A DNA stretch of 5,665 nt, taken from NCBI GenBank assembly GCA_003695745.1, contig RFHW01000015.1, forward strand, positions 1 to 5,665, written 5' to 3'. The translations under genes and the position numbers were made by a program. The notes under the pieces were generated by a model. The model was not told where the DNA came from. It did no database searches and saw nothing but the letters and a program-made list of their open reading frames with translations. Origin of the DNA: Methanobacteriota archaeon. Its GTDB lineage: Archaea > Hydrothermarchaeota > Hydrothermarchaeia > Hydrothermarchaeales > SZUA-236. Below, in pieces: positions 1 through 5,660 of this stretch (position 1 is its first letter; every line of letters starts with the position of its first letter).

Positions 1-752
1 GCCCTGGCCCTTGCGGCAGGGTCGCTTGACTTGAATATGCCAGAGCCCACGAAGACGCCGTCTGAGCCGAGCTGCATCATCAGCGCAGCGTCTGCCGGTG
101 TTGCGATCCCGCCTGCCGCGAAGTTCACCACAGGCAGCCTGCCGAGCCTCCTTGTCTCCAGAAGCAGGTCCAGCGGGGCTCCAAGCTCCTTCGCCTCGGT
201 GTAAAGCTCATCCTCGTCCATGCTCTGCAGCCTCTTGATCGCCCCCATCACGGCCCGCACATGGCGCACAGCCTCCACCACATTCCCGCTGCCCGCCTCG
301 CCCTTGGTCCTTATCATGGCAGCGCCTTCAGAGATCCGTCTGAGCGCCTCGCCAAGGTCCCTGGCGCCGCACACAAAGGGCACCTTGAACTTCCACTTGT
401 CAATGTGGTTGTGCTCATCGGCAGGTGTGAGGACCTCGCTCTCATCGATGTAGTCAACGCCAAGGGCCTCCAGTATCTGGGCCTCCACGAAATGGCCGAT
501 GCGCACCTTCGCCATCACCGGGATCGTGACCGCATCCATGATCTCCTGCACCTTCTTTGGATCTGCCATGCGCGCCACACCTCCCTCGGCCCTGATGTCA
601 GCGGGCACACGCTCAAGGGCCATCACCGCAACAGCCCCGGCCTCCTCGGCCACAGCGGCCTGCTCAGCTGTGGTCACATCCATGATCACCCCTCCCTTTA
701 GCATCTGCGCCAGCCCCTTCTTGAGCCGGGGGGTCCCTTTCTGCCTTGCCAT
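1..752 (-). CDS. pdxS: PdxS, pyridoxal 5'-phosphate synthase lyase/synthase subunit (3'-truncated by window edge)
   Basis: Translating the minus strand from the ATG at 752 gives 250 complete codons running off the window start; the roughly 45 C-terminal residues of a normal PdxS are outside. The protein is a TIM-barrel PLP synthase that condenses ribose 5-phosphate, glyceraldehyde 3-phosphate and ammonia, the ammonia coming from the PdxT glutaminase. Visible signatures are KGGVIMDV near residue 19, RMADP near 61, [13 protein letters not shown] near 80, EADE-type region read here as [17 protein letters not shown] near 103, [12 protein letters not shown] near 147 and [14 protein letters not shown] near 210. 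Asp25, Lys82 and Lys150 align, by family knowledge, with the catalytic Asp24/Lys81/Lys149 of Bacillus PdxS, so the enzyme looks functional. An in-frame upstream ATG at 770 (adding MQFHWN) is possible; the 752 start is preferred on length but not proven. No pdxT is visible in the window. The gene is divergent from the small RHH gene. Confidence 0.95.
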   Translation of the reverse strand, partial: MARQKGTPRLKKGLAQMLKGGVIMDVTTAEQAAVAEEAGAVAVMALERVPADIRAEGGVARMADPKKVQEIMDAVTIPVMAKVRIGHFVEAQILEALGVDYIDESEVLTPADEHNHIDKWKFKVPFVCGARDLGEALRRISEGAAMIRTKGEAGSGNVVEAVRHVRAVMGAIKRLQSMDEDELYTEAKELGAPLDLLLETRRLGRLPVVNFAAGGIATPADAALMMQLGSDGVFVGSGIFKSSDPAARAR

Positions 753-753
753 G

Positions 754-773
754 TTCCAATGGAATTGCATTCC
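754..773. promoter_or_regulatory. Overlapping inverted repeats at the pdxS start, candidate operator
   Basis: Two short inverted repeats overlap here: TTCC-AAT-GGAA (754-764) and GGAAT-TGC-ATTCC (761-773), giving an alternating TTCC/GGAA/TTCC pattern. It lies between the two possible pdxS start codons and would fall at or just after the predicted pdxS transcription start. Ribbon-helix-helix repressors commonly bind arrays of short inverted repeats, and such a gene lies immediately divergent. The repeat is seen in the sequence; its role is inference. Confidence 0.3.
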
Positions 774-802
774 TGACTCATAAGATTTTCTATCTCCTAA
801 AG

Positions 803-811
803 GCTTAAATC
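803..811. promoter_or_regulatory. TATA-like box in the pdxS/RHH divergent intergenic region
   Basis: The element GCTTAAATC reads as a weak archaeal TATA box on the plus strand; its centre is about 26-29 bp upstream of the GTG/ATG starts at 833/836, predicting a leaderless or near-leaderless RHH transcript. On the other strand it reads GATTTAAGC and would place a pdxS start near 782, leaving a leader of about 12 nt to the ATG at 770 or 30 nt to the ATG at 752. It is the best TATA-like element seen in this 80-bp gap, so the two genes may share or compete for it. Confidence 0.45.
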
Positions 812-835
812 CTATGAGAGACCAGTTGGACTGTG

Positions 836-1039
836 ATGGCCATGGGGAAAGAGAGCGTGAAAATAAGCTTTACAGTGCCGGAATCCATAAAGGGCGAGAT
901 GAGAGAGCGCGTGGAGAAAGGCGAGTACAAGAGCCTTTCAGACCTGATGCGGCGTGCAGTGTACCGGCTCCTTGACGAGGAAAGGGAGGATATCCTGAGG
1001 GAGAGGAGCTTCAGGCGGTTTATTGAGGAGCTGAGCTGA
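836..1039 (+). CDS. Small ribbon-helix-helix (CopG/Arc-type) DNA-binding protein
   Basis: A 67-residue protein from ATG 836. It starts with a beta-strand-like segment [12 protein letters not shown], followed by a helix, the [14 protein letters not shown] turn and helix, and then a strongly charged helical tail ending in RRFIEELS. This is the classic RHH layout: one N-terminal strand that would enter the DNA major groove as part of a dimer, then two helices. Possible starts are GTG 833, ATG 836 and ATG 842; no Shine-Dalgarno sequence is seen and the TATA-like box about 28 bp upstream suggests leaderless expression, so the choice among them is open. The function is presumably transcriptional regulation. 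No toxin gene follows: the next gene is convergent and ends 9 bp away, so an antitoxin role is not supported. Being divergent from pdxS, autoregulation or pdxS control is plausible but unproven. Confidence 0.85.
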   Translation: MAMGKESVKISFTVPESIKGEMRERVEKGEYKSLSDLMRRAVYRLLDEEREDILRERSFRRFIEELS

Positions 1040-1048
1040 GGCCCTTGT

Positions 1049-1552
1049 CTATTCAGAGACGGTGACCGTCACCTTGCAGCGGGCAACGCTCTCTGTCTTG
1101 TTCTTCTCCAGACCCTTCTCCTCCCGGAAGCCCCGCGCCCAGAACTGGGCCCGTATCTCACAGAGATAGGTGTATGTGCCCGGGGTGGCGGGCGTCCTGA
1201 TGGACCGGACCATGGCCCCGTCCCCGCTCTGGAAGTTATCCTCATCCTGCAGATACTCCATATACCTCTTCTCATCATCGCCGAGGAACTCTGGCTCGTC
1301 CTCGCCGAAGTGCTTGTAATCTGAGTGGATGACCTCCCCCTTCTCATCTTCGATGGTCATATAGAAATCCCAGTCATTCAGCCGGGTGTCGCCCTCCTCA
1401 GCCCACCGGTATGTTGCTGAAAAGACGATTATCACCGGTGAGGAGGCCTTGGCATCCACATGGACCTCCTCCTGCTCAAAGACCGCCTCCGTCTTCGTTG
1501 GAGTGGCGATGAGCCTGCCTGTGATCTCCACCTGCTCCGGCGCGCCTGTCAT
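1049..1552 (-). CDS. Unrecognised acidic beta-rich protein co-transcribed with radA
   Basis: A 167-residue protein I cannot assign to a family. The ATG at 1552 directly abuts the radA stop (TAA-ATG, zero spacing), which strongly indicates co-transcription and probably coupled translation; a GGAGG lies about 14 nt upstream of the ATG, inside the end of radA. No signal peptide or membrane segment is visible, so it is probably cytoplasmic. The sequence alternates strand-like hydrophobic stretches (residues 8-17, 28-50, 62-76, 113-120, 126-139, 155-166) and ends in TPGTYTYLCEIRA and CKVTVTVSE, which resembles Ig-like/FN3-type beta-sandwich repeats. The middle (residues 82-106) is highly acidic. 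Two cysteines, 131 and 159, sit in the last predicted strands. The fold suggestion is inference; no function is proposed beyond a possible link to RadA. Confidence 0.8.
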   Translation of the reverse strand: MTGAPEQVEITGRLIATPTKTEAVFEQEEVHVDAKASSPVIIVFSATYRWAEEGDTRLNDWDFYMTIEDEKGEVIHSDYKHFGEDEPEFLGDDEKRYMEYLQDEDNFQSGDGAMVRSIRTPATPGTYTYLCEIRAQFWARGFREEKGLEKNKTESVARCKVTVTVSE

Positions 1553-2500
1553 TTAATCCCTTATCCCCTCCTGCTTAACCATGAAGATCGCCTCTCCATC
1601 GGGCAGGTTCGGGGAGTCAACAAGCCTTGCAACCCTCTTCCCGCCCTTGGACTTCCTTAGATAGAGCCTGAAGGTGGATGTGTGCCCCACGATGTGCCCG
1701 CCGATGGGCGCTGTGGGGTCTCCGAAGAAGATATCGGGCTTGGCCATCACCTGATTCGTGACGATCACCGCCAGGTTGTTCAGGTCTGCCGCACGCTGAA
1801 GGGTGTGCATATGCTGGTTGAGCTTCTGCTGTCTGCTGGCAAGGGTGCCCCGGCCTGCATAGTCCGATCTGAACTGGGCCGTGAGGGAGTCAACGATGAT
1901 CAGGCCCACCTCACCGCTCTGGGCTATCTCAGCGGCCTTCTCGGCCCACAGTATCTGGTCGTCCGAGTTATAGGCCCTTGCCACCTGGATCCTTTCCAGC
2001 GCCTCATCGGGATCCAGCTCCAGACCCTCTGCCATCTGTATGATCCTTTCAGGGCGGAAGGTGTTCTCAGTGTCTATGAAGATTGCGCCCCTGCCAAGGC
2101 CGCCCTTCTCCTCAGGGAGCTGCACGTTGACAGCTGCCTGATGGGCTATCTGCGTCTTCCCGGAGCCGAACTCGCCGTAGAACTCTGATATGGCCTGCGT
2201 CTCGATCCCGCCTCCAAGGAGATTGTCAAGGGCCGAGCTGCCTGTGGAGATCTTCTTCACGCTCTTACGTTTCTCAAGCATCTCCCTCCCTGTTCTGAAC
2301 CGGATGTCCAGGGACTCCTTGGCGGCCATGATTATCCTGTTGGCAGCCGCCTCCCCGATGCCCACCGCATCCTTCAGCTCAGATGCGCTTGCAGCCGCCA
2401 CCGAGCTGACCTCCCTGAACCCTGCGTCTCTGAGCTTCTCAGCGGTTGTCGCGCCCACACCAGGGAGGTCCTCAAGGGATATGGCCTTTCCACCGGACAT
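1553..2500 (-). CDS. radA: RadA, archaeal RecA/Rad51-family recombinase
   Basis: A full-length 315-residue RadA, which forms ATP-dependent filaments on single-stranded DNA and performs homologous pairing and strand exchange. In order: an N-terminal helix-hairpin-helix domain ([15 protein letters not shown] at 9-23, second HhH-like [11 protein letters not shown] near 46); a linker with FRTG at 68-71, occupying the place of the F-x-T-A polymerisation motif; [17 protein letters not shown] at 82-98; Walker [10 protein letters not shown] at 109-117; [12 protein letters not shown] at 141-152; Walker B LIIVD ending at Asp204; the L1 region around FRSDYAGRG at 210; and L2 with TNQVMAKPD and the [13 protein letters not shown] segment near 268. 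No intein interrupts it. The ATG at 2500 lies about 25 bp from an AT-rich box on the minus strand, indicating a leaderless message. It heads a two-gene unit with the unknown 167-residue gene. Confidence 0.98.
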   Translation of the reverse strand: MSGGKAISLEDLPGVGATTAEKLRDAGFREVSSVAAASASELKDAVGIGEAAANRIIMAAKESLDIRFRTGREMLEKRKSVKKISTGSSALDNLLGGGIETQAISEFYGEFGSGKTQIAHQAAVNVQLPEEKGGLGRGAIFIDTENTFRPERIIQMAEGLELDPDEALERIQVARAYNSDDQILWAEKAAEIAQSGEVGLIIVDSLTAQFRSDYAGRGTLASRQQKLNQHMHTLQRAADLNNLAVIVTNQVMAKPDIFFGDPTAPIGGHIVGHTSTFRLYLRKSKGGKRVARLVDSPNLPDGEAIFMVKQEGIRD

Positions 2501-2520
2501 GAATAGAGATTAACCAATCA

Positions 2521-2530
2521 CATATAAAAA
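2521..2530 (-). promoter_or_regulatory. Predicted TATA box of radA
   Basis: On the minus strand this reads TTTTTATATG, centred about 26 bp upstream of the radA ATG at 2500. With normal archaeal TATA-to-start spacing, transcription would begin at or within a base or two of the ATG, giving a leaderless mRNA. No Shine-Dalgarno sequence is seen upstream of the start, which agrees. Confidence 0.6.
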
Positions 2531-2563
2531 ACATGCCCTGCCATCCCCCCTTTGAAGCATTGC

Positions 2564-2576
2564 AATATATTTATAT
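2564..2576 (+). promoter_or_regulatory. Predicted TATA box of the PRC-barrel gene
   Basis: AATATATTTATAT, centred about 30 bp upstream of the ATG at 2600. It predicts transcription starting near 2595, downstream of the TTG at 2579, and so argues for the ATG at 2600 as the real start with a leader of only a few nucleotides. An 8-bp palindrome ATTGCAAT (2559-2566) overlaps its upstream edge. Confidence 0.55.
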
Positions 2577-2599
2577 GATTGAACAGAAAGATTTTTAGC

Positions 2600-3178
2600 A
2601 TGAGGCAGCTGCGGGCGGTCATTGCAATCAGCGTTCTGCTGGGGGTTATATCCCTGTCCATACCTCTCAGGTTCTACGGGGTCATGTCCAGCATCTATGA
2701 TTCGCTCACCCCGCCGCCCTTTAACTTTGCTGTTGTGAGGACATTCACCTTTGTCTTCGCCCTCCCGGCAATAACGCTGATCCTCATGGGTGTGGCCCTC
2801 TACTATGTTGTGGAGAAGCTGGAGAAGGTGGCGGAGCTGGAGGTGATAACAGAGCAGGGCGAGGATGTGGGGAGGCTCAAGAAGATAAAGCTGGAGAGGG
2901 AGAGGATGGAATCCATAGTCACCGAGAAGGGGAGGGAGATCGAGAGGGAGGACGTCCTTGCCGTGGACGACACGATCATCGTAAAGACCTCTGCAAGCGA
3001 GTTTGAGGGAAAGGAGGTCTATACAGAGGTGGGGGTTTTCCTGGGCTATGTTTCCAAGGTGAATGTGGATGAGAACGAGGAGCCCACGAGCATCGAGGTG
3101 GAGAGGAAGGGCAAAAAAAGGGAGATAAGCGTAAGGGACGTGGTGAGCACAGAGAACGTTGTCATAGTCAGGGGCTAA
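2600..3178 (+). CDS. Membrane-anchored protein with two transmembrane helices and tandem PRC-barrel-like repeats
   Basis: A 192-residue protein from ATG 2600; a TTG at 2579 would add seven residues but lies upstream of the predicted transcription start. Residues 5-23 and about 44-71 (ATG 2600 numbering) are hydrophobic transmembrane segments separated by a short loop with TPPPFNF, so the long charged remainder should be cytoplasmic, following KLEKV. That remainder holds two similar units, roughly residues 79-129 and 134-190: each begins with a V-x-T-E-x-G-like strand turn (EVITEQGEDVGRLKKI; EVYTEVGVFLGYVSKV), continues through a charged strand pair and ends in an I/V-rich strand (DDTIIVK; ENVVIV). 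This is the PRC-barrel pattern (G-x-x-V/L-G-x-V), here duplicated. PRC-barrel proteins occur in archaeal RNA metabolism and, in haloarchaea, as cell-division factors; a scaffold role at the membrane is inference. Its stop overlaps the convergent radical SAM stop by 4 bp. Confidence 0.85.
   Translation: MRQLRAVIAISVLLGVISLSIPLRFYGVMSSIYDSLTPPPFNFAVVRTFTFVFALPAITLILMGVALYYVVEKLEKVAELEVITEQGEDVGRLKKIKLERERMESIVTEKGREIEREDVLAVDDTIIVKTSASEFEGKEVYTEVGVFLGYVSKVNVDENEEPTSIEVERKGKKREISVRDVVSTENVVIVRG
3113..3119 (-). terminator. T7 tract, candidate terminator of the thiDN operon
   Basis: Seven consecutive T on the minus strand, about 56 bp beyond the radical SAM stop and inside the 3' end of the convergent PRC-barrel gene. 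Archaeal RNA polymerase often terminates at short T-runs without a hairpin, so this could end the thiDN-radical SAM transcript and leave a short antisense overlap. On the plus strand the same bases encode Lys-Lys in the PRC-barrel protein, so the tract may simply be codon-driven. Confidence 0.25.
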
Positions 3179-4218
3179 GCCGGACCACAGCCTCTCCTTA
3201 TCCTGAGCACATATCTTTGCAGGGCCGATTCGATCTCCTCTCTCTCCGGGAAGGTGGTTTTAAGCTCCCCCTCCAGGCGGCTTGCGTCTGTGAAGGTCCC
3301 CACAACCCTTCTGCCGGCGGCGGCTATCTCCTCCTCGACCTTCCTTCCGAATCGGTTTCCGAACATCCTGAAAAGGGGGTATTTGGTGATCCCGTTTGCG
3401 CCTGCAAGAAGGACTATGCCGATGTTGGGGAGCTGGTCTATCCATGTGCCGGCGGTGATCCTCAGCCGCGGGAACCTGAGGCGCAGGGCAGCCGTCACAC
3501 CGGCCTGATAGAGGGAGGGAGGAGGCGGGGTGTCGGCAAAGGGGGTCCCAGGATGGGGGTTGAGGGTGTAAAGGGTTATCCTGTCGATCCTGTGCCGCTC
3601 TATAAAGTCCATGAGCGCCGGCAGGTCCTCTGCAGACTCGCCGAGCCCGAGTATTATGGTCATCCCGGTCTTGAGCCCGATCTCCTTTGCGCTGTCAAGC
3701 ATGGCCTCAACAGGCTCAAGGGGCTTCCCGGGGCAGACCACCCTGTGGAGCCCTTTGTTGACGGTCTCCACAGAGCCCACAACACCTTCAACAGACTCGT
3801 CAAAGCCGCTCATGTCCTCTCTGGAGAGGATGCCTGTGTTGAGCCAGATGGGCTCGCCCACGATTTCATGGACCTTCCGGGCCATCTCCCTGATCTCTCC
3901 AATGGGATAGACGCCGTATCCTCCGGCGAGAAAGGCCACCTTCCAGCCGATGCGCCGCAGGAGCTCTGCCTCCGCAAGGATGCTTGAAGGTCTGCGCCGG
4001 GCCCTCTTACCATCCCTGATCCTCTCTTTCTGGGTGGACATATAGCAGAACTGGCAGCTCCCCTTTTCACAGTACCACGAGAGGAAGATGGCCCGTTCAA
4101 GAAAGACCTCCGGGCCGTGGACCTGCCTTGTCTTTTTATCCGCCCTTTTTATGGCCTCAAGGAGGGCCTGAGTGTCTGAGAAGATCTCCCTGCAGTCTTC
4201 AGCCACAAACAACACCAA
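3175..4218 (-). CDS. Radical SAM enzyme, BioB/HydE/HcgA-like, with atypical CX4CX2C motif
   Basis: A protein of up to 347 residues. The [4Fe-4S]/SAM motif is CEKGSCQFCYMS with Cys50, Cys55 and Cys58: four residues, not the usual three, separate the first two cysteines. Other radical SAM features follow: the AFLAGGYG segment (95-102, the GGE-like position), PIWLNTG (123-129), GSVETVNKGLHRVVCPGKP (148-166), TGMTIILGLGES (184-195, close to the BioB-type GLGE motif), and TLYTLNPHPGTPF (215-227). The C-terminal region near 258-312 (TWIDQLPNIG, LAGANGITKYPLFRMFG) resembles the biotin-synthase-associated half barrel. The substrate is unknown. The start is uncertain: TTG 4218, GTG 4215 and GTG 4206 are in frame; GAAGGA on the minus strand lies 6 nt before GTG 4215, which I favour. 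It overlaps the end of thiDN by 8-20 nt, so the two are translationally coupled. Cys344 near the end is an extra cysteine. Confidence 0.88.
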   Translation of the reverse strand: MVLFVAEDCREIFSDTQALLEAIKRADKKTRQVHGPEVFLERAIFLSWYCEKGSCQFCYMSTQKERIRDGKRARRRPSSILAEAELLRRIGWKVAFLAGGYGVYPIGEIREMARKVHEIVGEPIWLNTGILSREDMSGFDESVEGVVGSVETVNKGLHRVVCPGKPLEPVEAMLDSAKEIGLKTGMTIILGLGESAEDLPALMDFIERHRIDRITLYTLNPHPGTPFADTPPPPSLYQAGVTAALRLRFPRLRITAGTWIDQLPNIGIVLLAGANGITKYPLFRMFGNRFGRKVEEEIAAAGRRVVGTFTDASRLEGELKTTFPEREEIESALQRYVLRIRRGCGPA

Positions 4219-5515
4219 GTATCCTTCTCAGCTTTGAGACCACCTCATCAGGGTCTCTGCCCAGTACCCGTATCATGGGCTCCTTGCCAGCGCCGCCACG
4301 GTCGAATATGAGGTCCGGCACCCTGCCCAATCTCCTGACCGCCTCTTTCGTGCCCCATTCCATGGTGCTCTCCACCTGCTTTGGCTCATCGCCCCTGTCA
4401 AAGGAAGAGATGGCAAAGCCTCCTGCGCTTTCAAGGGCTTCAACGGTCTCTGGCCGGTATTTTATGTTCGCCGCCGCCCTCACCCTGCCATCAAAGCCCA
4501 TCGCCGCCAGAACAACCCTCGCCATATGCCTGGAGGCCCCGTACTCAACACCTCCCACAGCCCGGACCATCTCGCCCACCCTGATAATCCGCCCGGTCAC
4601 GGCTGCAACGTCCTCCAGAGACACGGCGCCTTTCCTTGCATGGCAGATGTTCATACCCACCTCAGGCATAAGCCGGTGAAGCCCCTTCATGGCCTCAAGC
4701 TCGCTCACAGCCTTCCTGAGAGCCAGCCGCACAGGGTCGTATCCCTCTTCGAAGGATGTCCGCGTCTGATTTACAACATTTACGCGTCCTTTGCCGGGGC
4801 GATAGGCGGTCCCCAGCGCACCTCTTATGAACGCCTTGGAGTTGGAAAGGGCGTCCACCAGGTCAAAGCCCATGGCAAGATTTGCCGTTATTGCAGCGGA
4901 AAAGGTGCATCCAGAGCCATGGAAACTCCCATCCAGAAGCTCGCCGGGGAAGATGTGGAATTTCCTGTCAGCATACAGCAGGTCAGTGGCGTTGAGATGG
5001 CCGCCCTTTATGACCACGCCGCATCCTAACCGGGATATCCTCTTGCAGGCCTCTTTCATGTCCTCCAGACTTGAAATCGCCATTCCGGAAAGGATTTCAG
5101 CTTCATAAATATTTGGCGTGACAACCGCTGCCTTCGGCAGAAGCTCCTCTTTCAGGGTCTCAATCGCATCCTCAGCGAGCAGCCTGCCGCCAGACTCGGA
5201 TACCATCACAGGATCCACCACAAGAGGGTAGTCCCCCAGATTCTTTGCAACGGTCCTGATTGTCCGGGCAGTGGAGAGCATACCTGTCTTTGCAGCGCCG
5301 ATATCGAAATCCTCGCGGAGGGCGTCAAACTGCGCCTCAATGAACCGGGGGCTCACATCCAAGACACCCTTCACTGCAGATGTGTTCTGAGCGGTGAGAG
5401 ACACTATCACAGAGAGGCCGTGGACACGATGGGCTGCGAAGGTCTTGAGGTCCGCCTGCACACCGGCGCCTCCGCCAGAGTCAGAGCCCGCTATGGTGAG
5501 AGCCAAAAAAACCAT
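4199..5515 (-). CDS. thiDN: ThiDN, HMP/HMP-P kinase fused to ThiN thiamine-phosphate synthase
   Basis: A 438-residue bifunctional thiamine enzyme. Residues 1-250 are ThiD (ribokinase fold), which phosphorylates hydroxymethylpyrimidine and its phosphate: [14 protein letters not shown] at 9-22, KTGML at 76-80, [15 protein letters not shown] at 99-113, TPNIYEAE at 133-140, VIKGGH at 168-173, and the GSGCT anion-hole segment at 200-204 with the catalytic Cys203 of this family. Residues about 262-438 are ThiN, the archaeal replacement for ThiE that joins HMP-PP with thiazole phosphate: [15 protein letters not shown] (283-297), [20 protein letters not shown] (325-344), SFDRGDEP (371-378), and [18 protein letters not shown] (405-422). 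The kinase fusion argues for an enzyme rather than the HTH-ThiN regulator ThiR. The ATG at 5515 sits about 29 bp from a TATA box, so the mRNA is probably leaderless; there is no room for a TPP riboswitch. A T7 run occupies codons 2-4. It is the first gene of an operon with the radical SAM gene. Confidence 0.96.
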   Translation of the reverse strand: MVFLALTIAGSDSGGGAGVQADLKTFAAHRVHGLSVIVSLTAQNTSAVKGVLDVSPRFIEAQFDALREDFDIGAAKTGMLSTARTIRTVAKNLGDYPLVVDPVMVSESGGRLLAEDAIETLKEELLPKAAVVTPNIYEAEILSGMAISSLEDMKEACKRISRLGCGVVIKGGHLNATDLLYADRKFHIFPGELLDGSFHGSGCTFSAAITANLAMGFDLVDALSNSKAFIRGALGTAYRPGKGRVNVVNQTRTSFEEGYDPVRLALRKAVSELEAMKGLHRLMPEVGMNICHARKGAVSLEDVAAVTGRIIRVGEMVRAVGGVEYGASRHMARVVLAAMGFDGRVRAAANIKYRPETVEALESAGGFAISSFDRGDEPKQVESTMEWGTKEAVRRLGRVPDLIFDRGGAGKEPMIRVLGRDPDEVVSKLRRILGVVCG

Positions 5516-5521
5516 ATATAT
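5514..5521 (+). promoter_or_regulatory. Predicted TATA box of tRNA-Cys, overlapping the thiDN start codon
   Basis: ATATATAT on the plus strand, centred about 37 bp before the tRNA 5' end. Normal spacing gives transcription start near 5543, leaving a leader of about 12 nt to be removed by RNase P. The box includes bases of the thiDN start codon (5513-5515, opposite strand), so factors bound here would cover the thiDN translation/transcription start. Confidence 0.45.
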
Positions 5522-5538
5522 CTAATACAAAGTGAGTG

Positions 5539-5548
5539 ATATATAAAA
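5539..5548 (-). promoter_or_regulatory. Predicted TATA box of thiDN
   Basis: On the minus strand this reads TTTTATATAT, centred about 28 bp upstream of the thiDN ATG at 5515, predicting a start near 5519 and an almost leaderless transcript. It lies only 7 bp from the tRNA-Cys 5' end and within the predicted tRNA leader. It is too close to the tRNA to be that gene's own promoter. Confidence 0.5.
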
Positions 5549-5554
5549 CATGAA

Positions 5555-5656
5555 GCCGAGGTGTCAGAGTGGCTATGTACCCGGCTGCAGACCCATCTTC
5601 TGCCAGGAAGAAAGGGCAGAAACCGGATCACGGGAGTTCAAATCTCCCCCTCGGCT
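5555..5656 (+). tRNA. tRNA-Cys (anticodon GCA) with a 31-nt bulge-helix-bulge intron
   Basis: Exons 5555-5590 and 5622-5656 form a 71-nt cloverleaf: acceptor GCCGAGG (5555-5561) pairs fully with CCTCGGC (5649-5655); T arm GGGAG-TTCAAAT-CTCCC (5632-5648); anticodon loop CTGCAGA with GCA at 5587-5589; discriminator U (5656), the expected identity base for cysteine. CCA is not encoded. The intron 5591-5621 follows position 37. CTGC (5585-5588) pairs with intron GCAG (5616-5619) as the 4-bp central helix, flanked by 3-nt bulges AG/A and AA/A holding the two splice sites, and an internal hairpin TCTTC/GAAGA (5596-5600/5607-5611) caps it. The D stem has U10-U25 and purine-purine G13-A22 with U at 21, recalling the unusual core of E. 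coli tRNA-Cys; C27-A43 is mismatched. Confidence 0.95.
5591..5621 (+). other. Archaeal tRNA intron (between positions 37 and 38 of tRNA-Cys)
   Basis: This 31-nt insert sits at the canonical archaeal position, one base 3' of the anticodon. It completes a strict bulge-helix-bulge: outer helix CCGG (5581-5584)/CCGG (5623-5626), 3-nt bulge, 4-bp central helix, 3-nt bulge, then CC/GG (5592-5593/5614-5615), a small internal loop and a 5-bp hairpin stem with a 6-nt loop. It should be cut by the archaeal tRNA splicing endonuclease EndA and the exons ligated by RtcB. Confidence 0.9.
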
Positions 5657-5660
5657 TTTT
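5656..5660 (+). terminator. Oligo-T terminator after tRNA-Cys
   Basis: Five T residues beginning at the discriminator base immediately follow the tRNA, as is usual for archaeal stable-RNA genes that end transcription in short T-runs. No hairpin other than the tRNA itself is present before the window ends. Confidence 0.45.

Noticed and set aside
261..701. Plus-strand open frames (146 and fewer codons) between 220 and 783
   Set aside because: They are antisense to pdxS, whose catalytic residues and family motifs are intact on the minus strand.
836..1552. RHH protein plus neighbouring unknown gene as a toxin-antitoxin pair
   Set aside because: The genes are convergent rather than an operon, and the second gene is joined to radA and does not resemble RelE/ParE, PIN or MazF toxins.
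1682..2188. A 168-codon plus-strand open frame inside radA
   Set aside because: It is antisense to the conserved RadA core, has no recognisable motif or promoter, and is explained by the codon pattern of radA.
2575..2598. A short reading frame ATG 2575 to TAG just before the PRC-barrel gene
   Set aside because: Only seven codons, and it begins upstream of the transcription start predicted from the TATA box at 2564-2576.
3217..3987. A 256-codon plus-strand open frame antisense to the radical SAM gene
   Set aside because: Its translation is low-complexity and rich in Gly/Pro/Leu with no motif, and the minus strand carries an unmistakable radical SAM protein; it is a by-product of GC-rich codon use.
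4128..5108. Several plus-strand open frames of 67-183 codons opposite thiDN
   Set aside because: No family features, and the minus strand encodes complete ThiD and ThiN domains over the same bases.
5516..5554. TPP riboswitch upstream of thiDN
   Set aside because: Only about 40 bp separate the thiDN start from the tRNA and the TATA box lies inside them; no THI-box sequence or room for one exists.
5591..5656. Possibility that the tRNA is a pseudogene because the anticodon stem fails to close in the genomic sequence
   Set aside because: Removing the 31 nt at the canonical intron position restores the stem (apart from one C-A pair), and a full bulge-helix-bulge surrounds the junctions.
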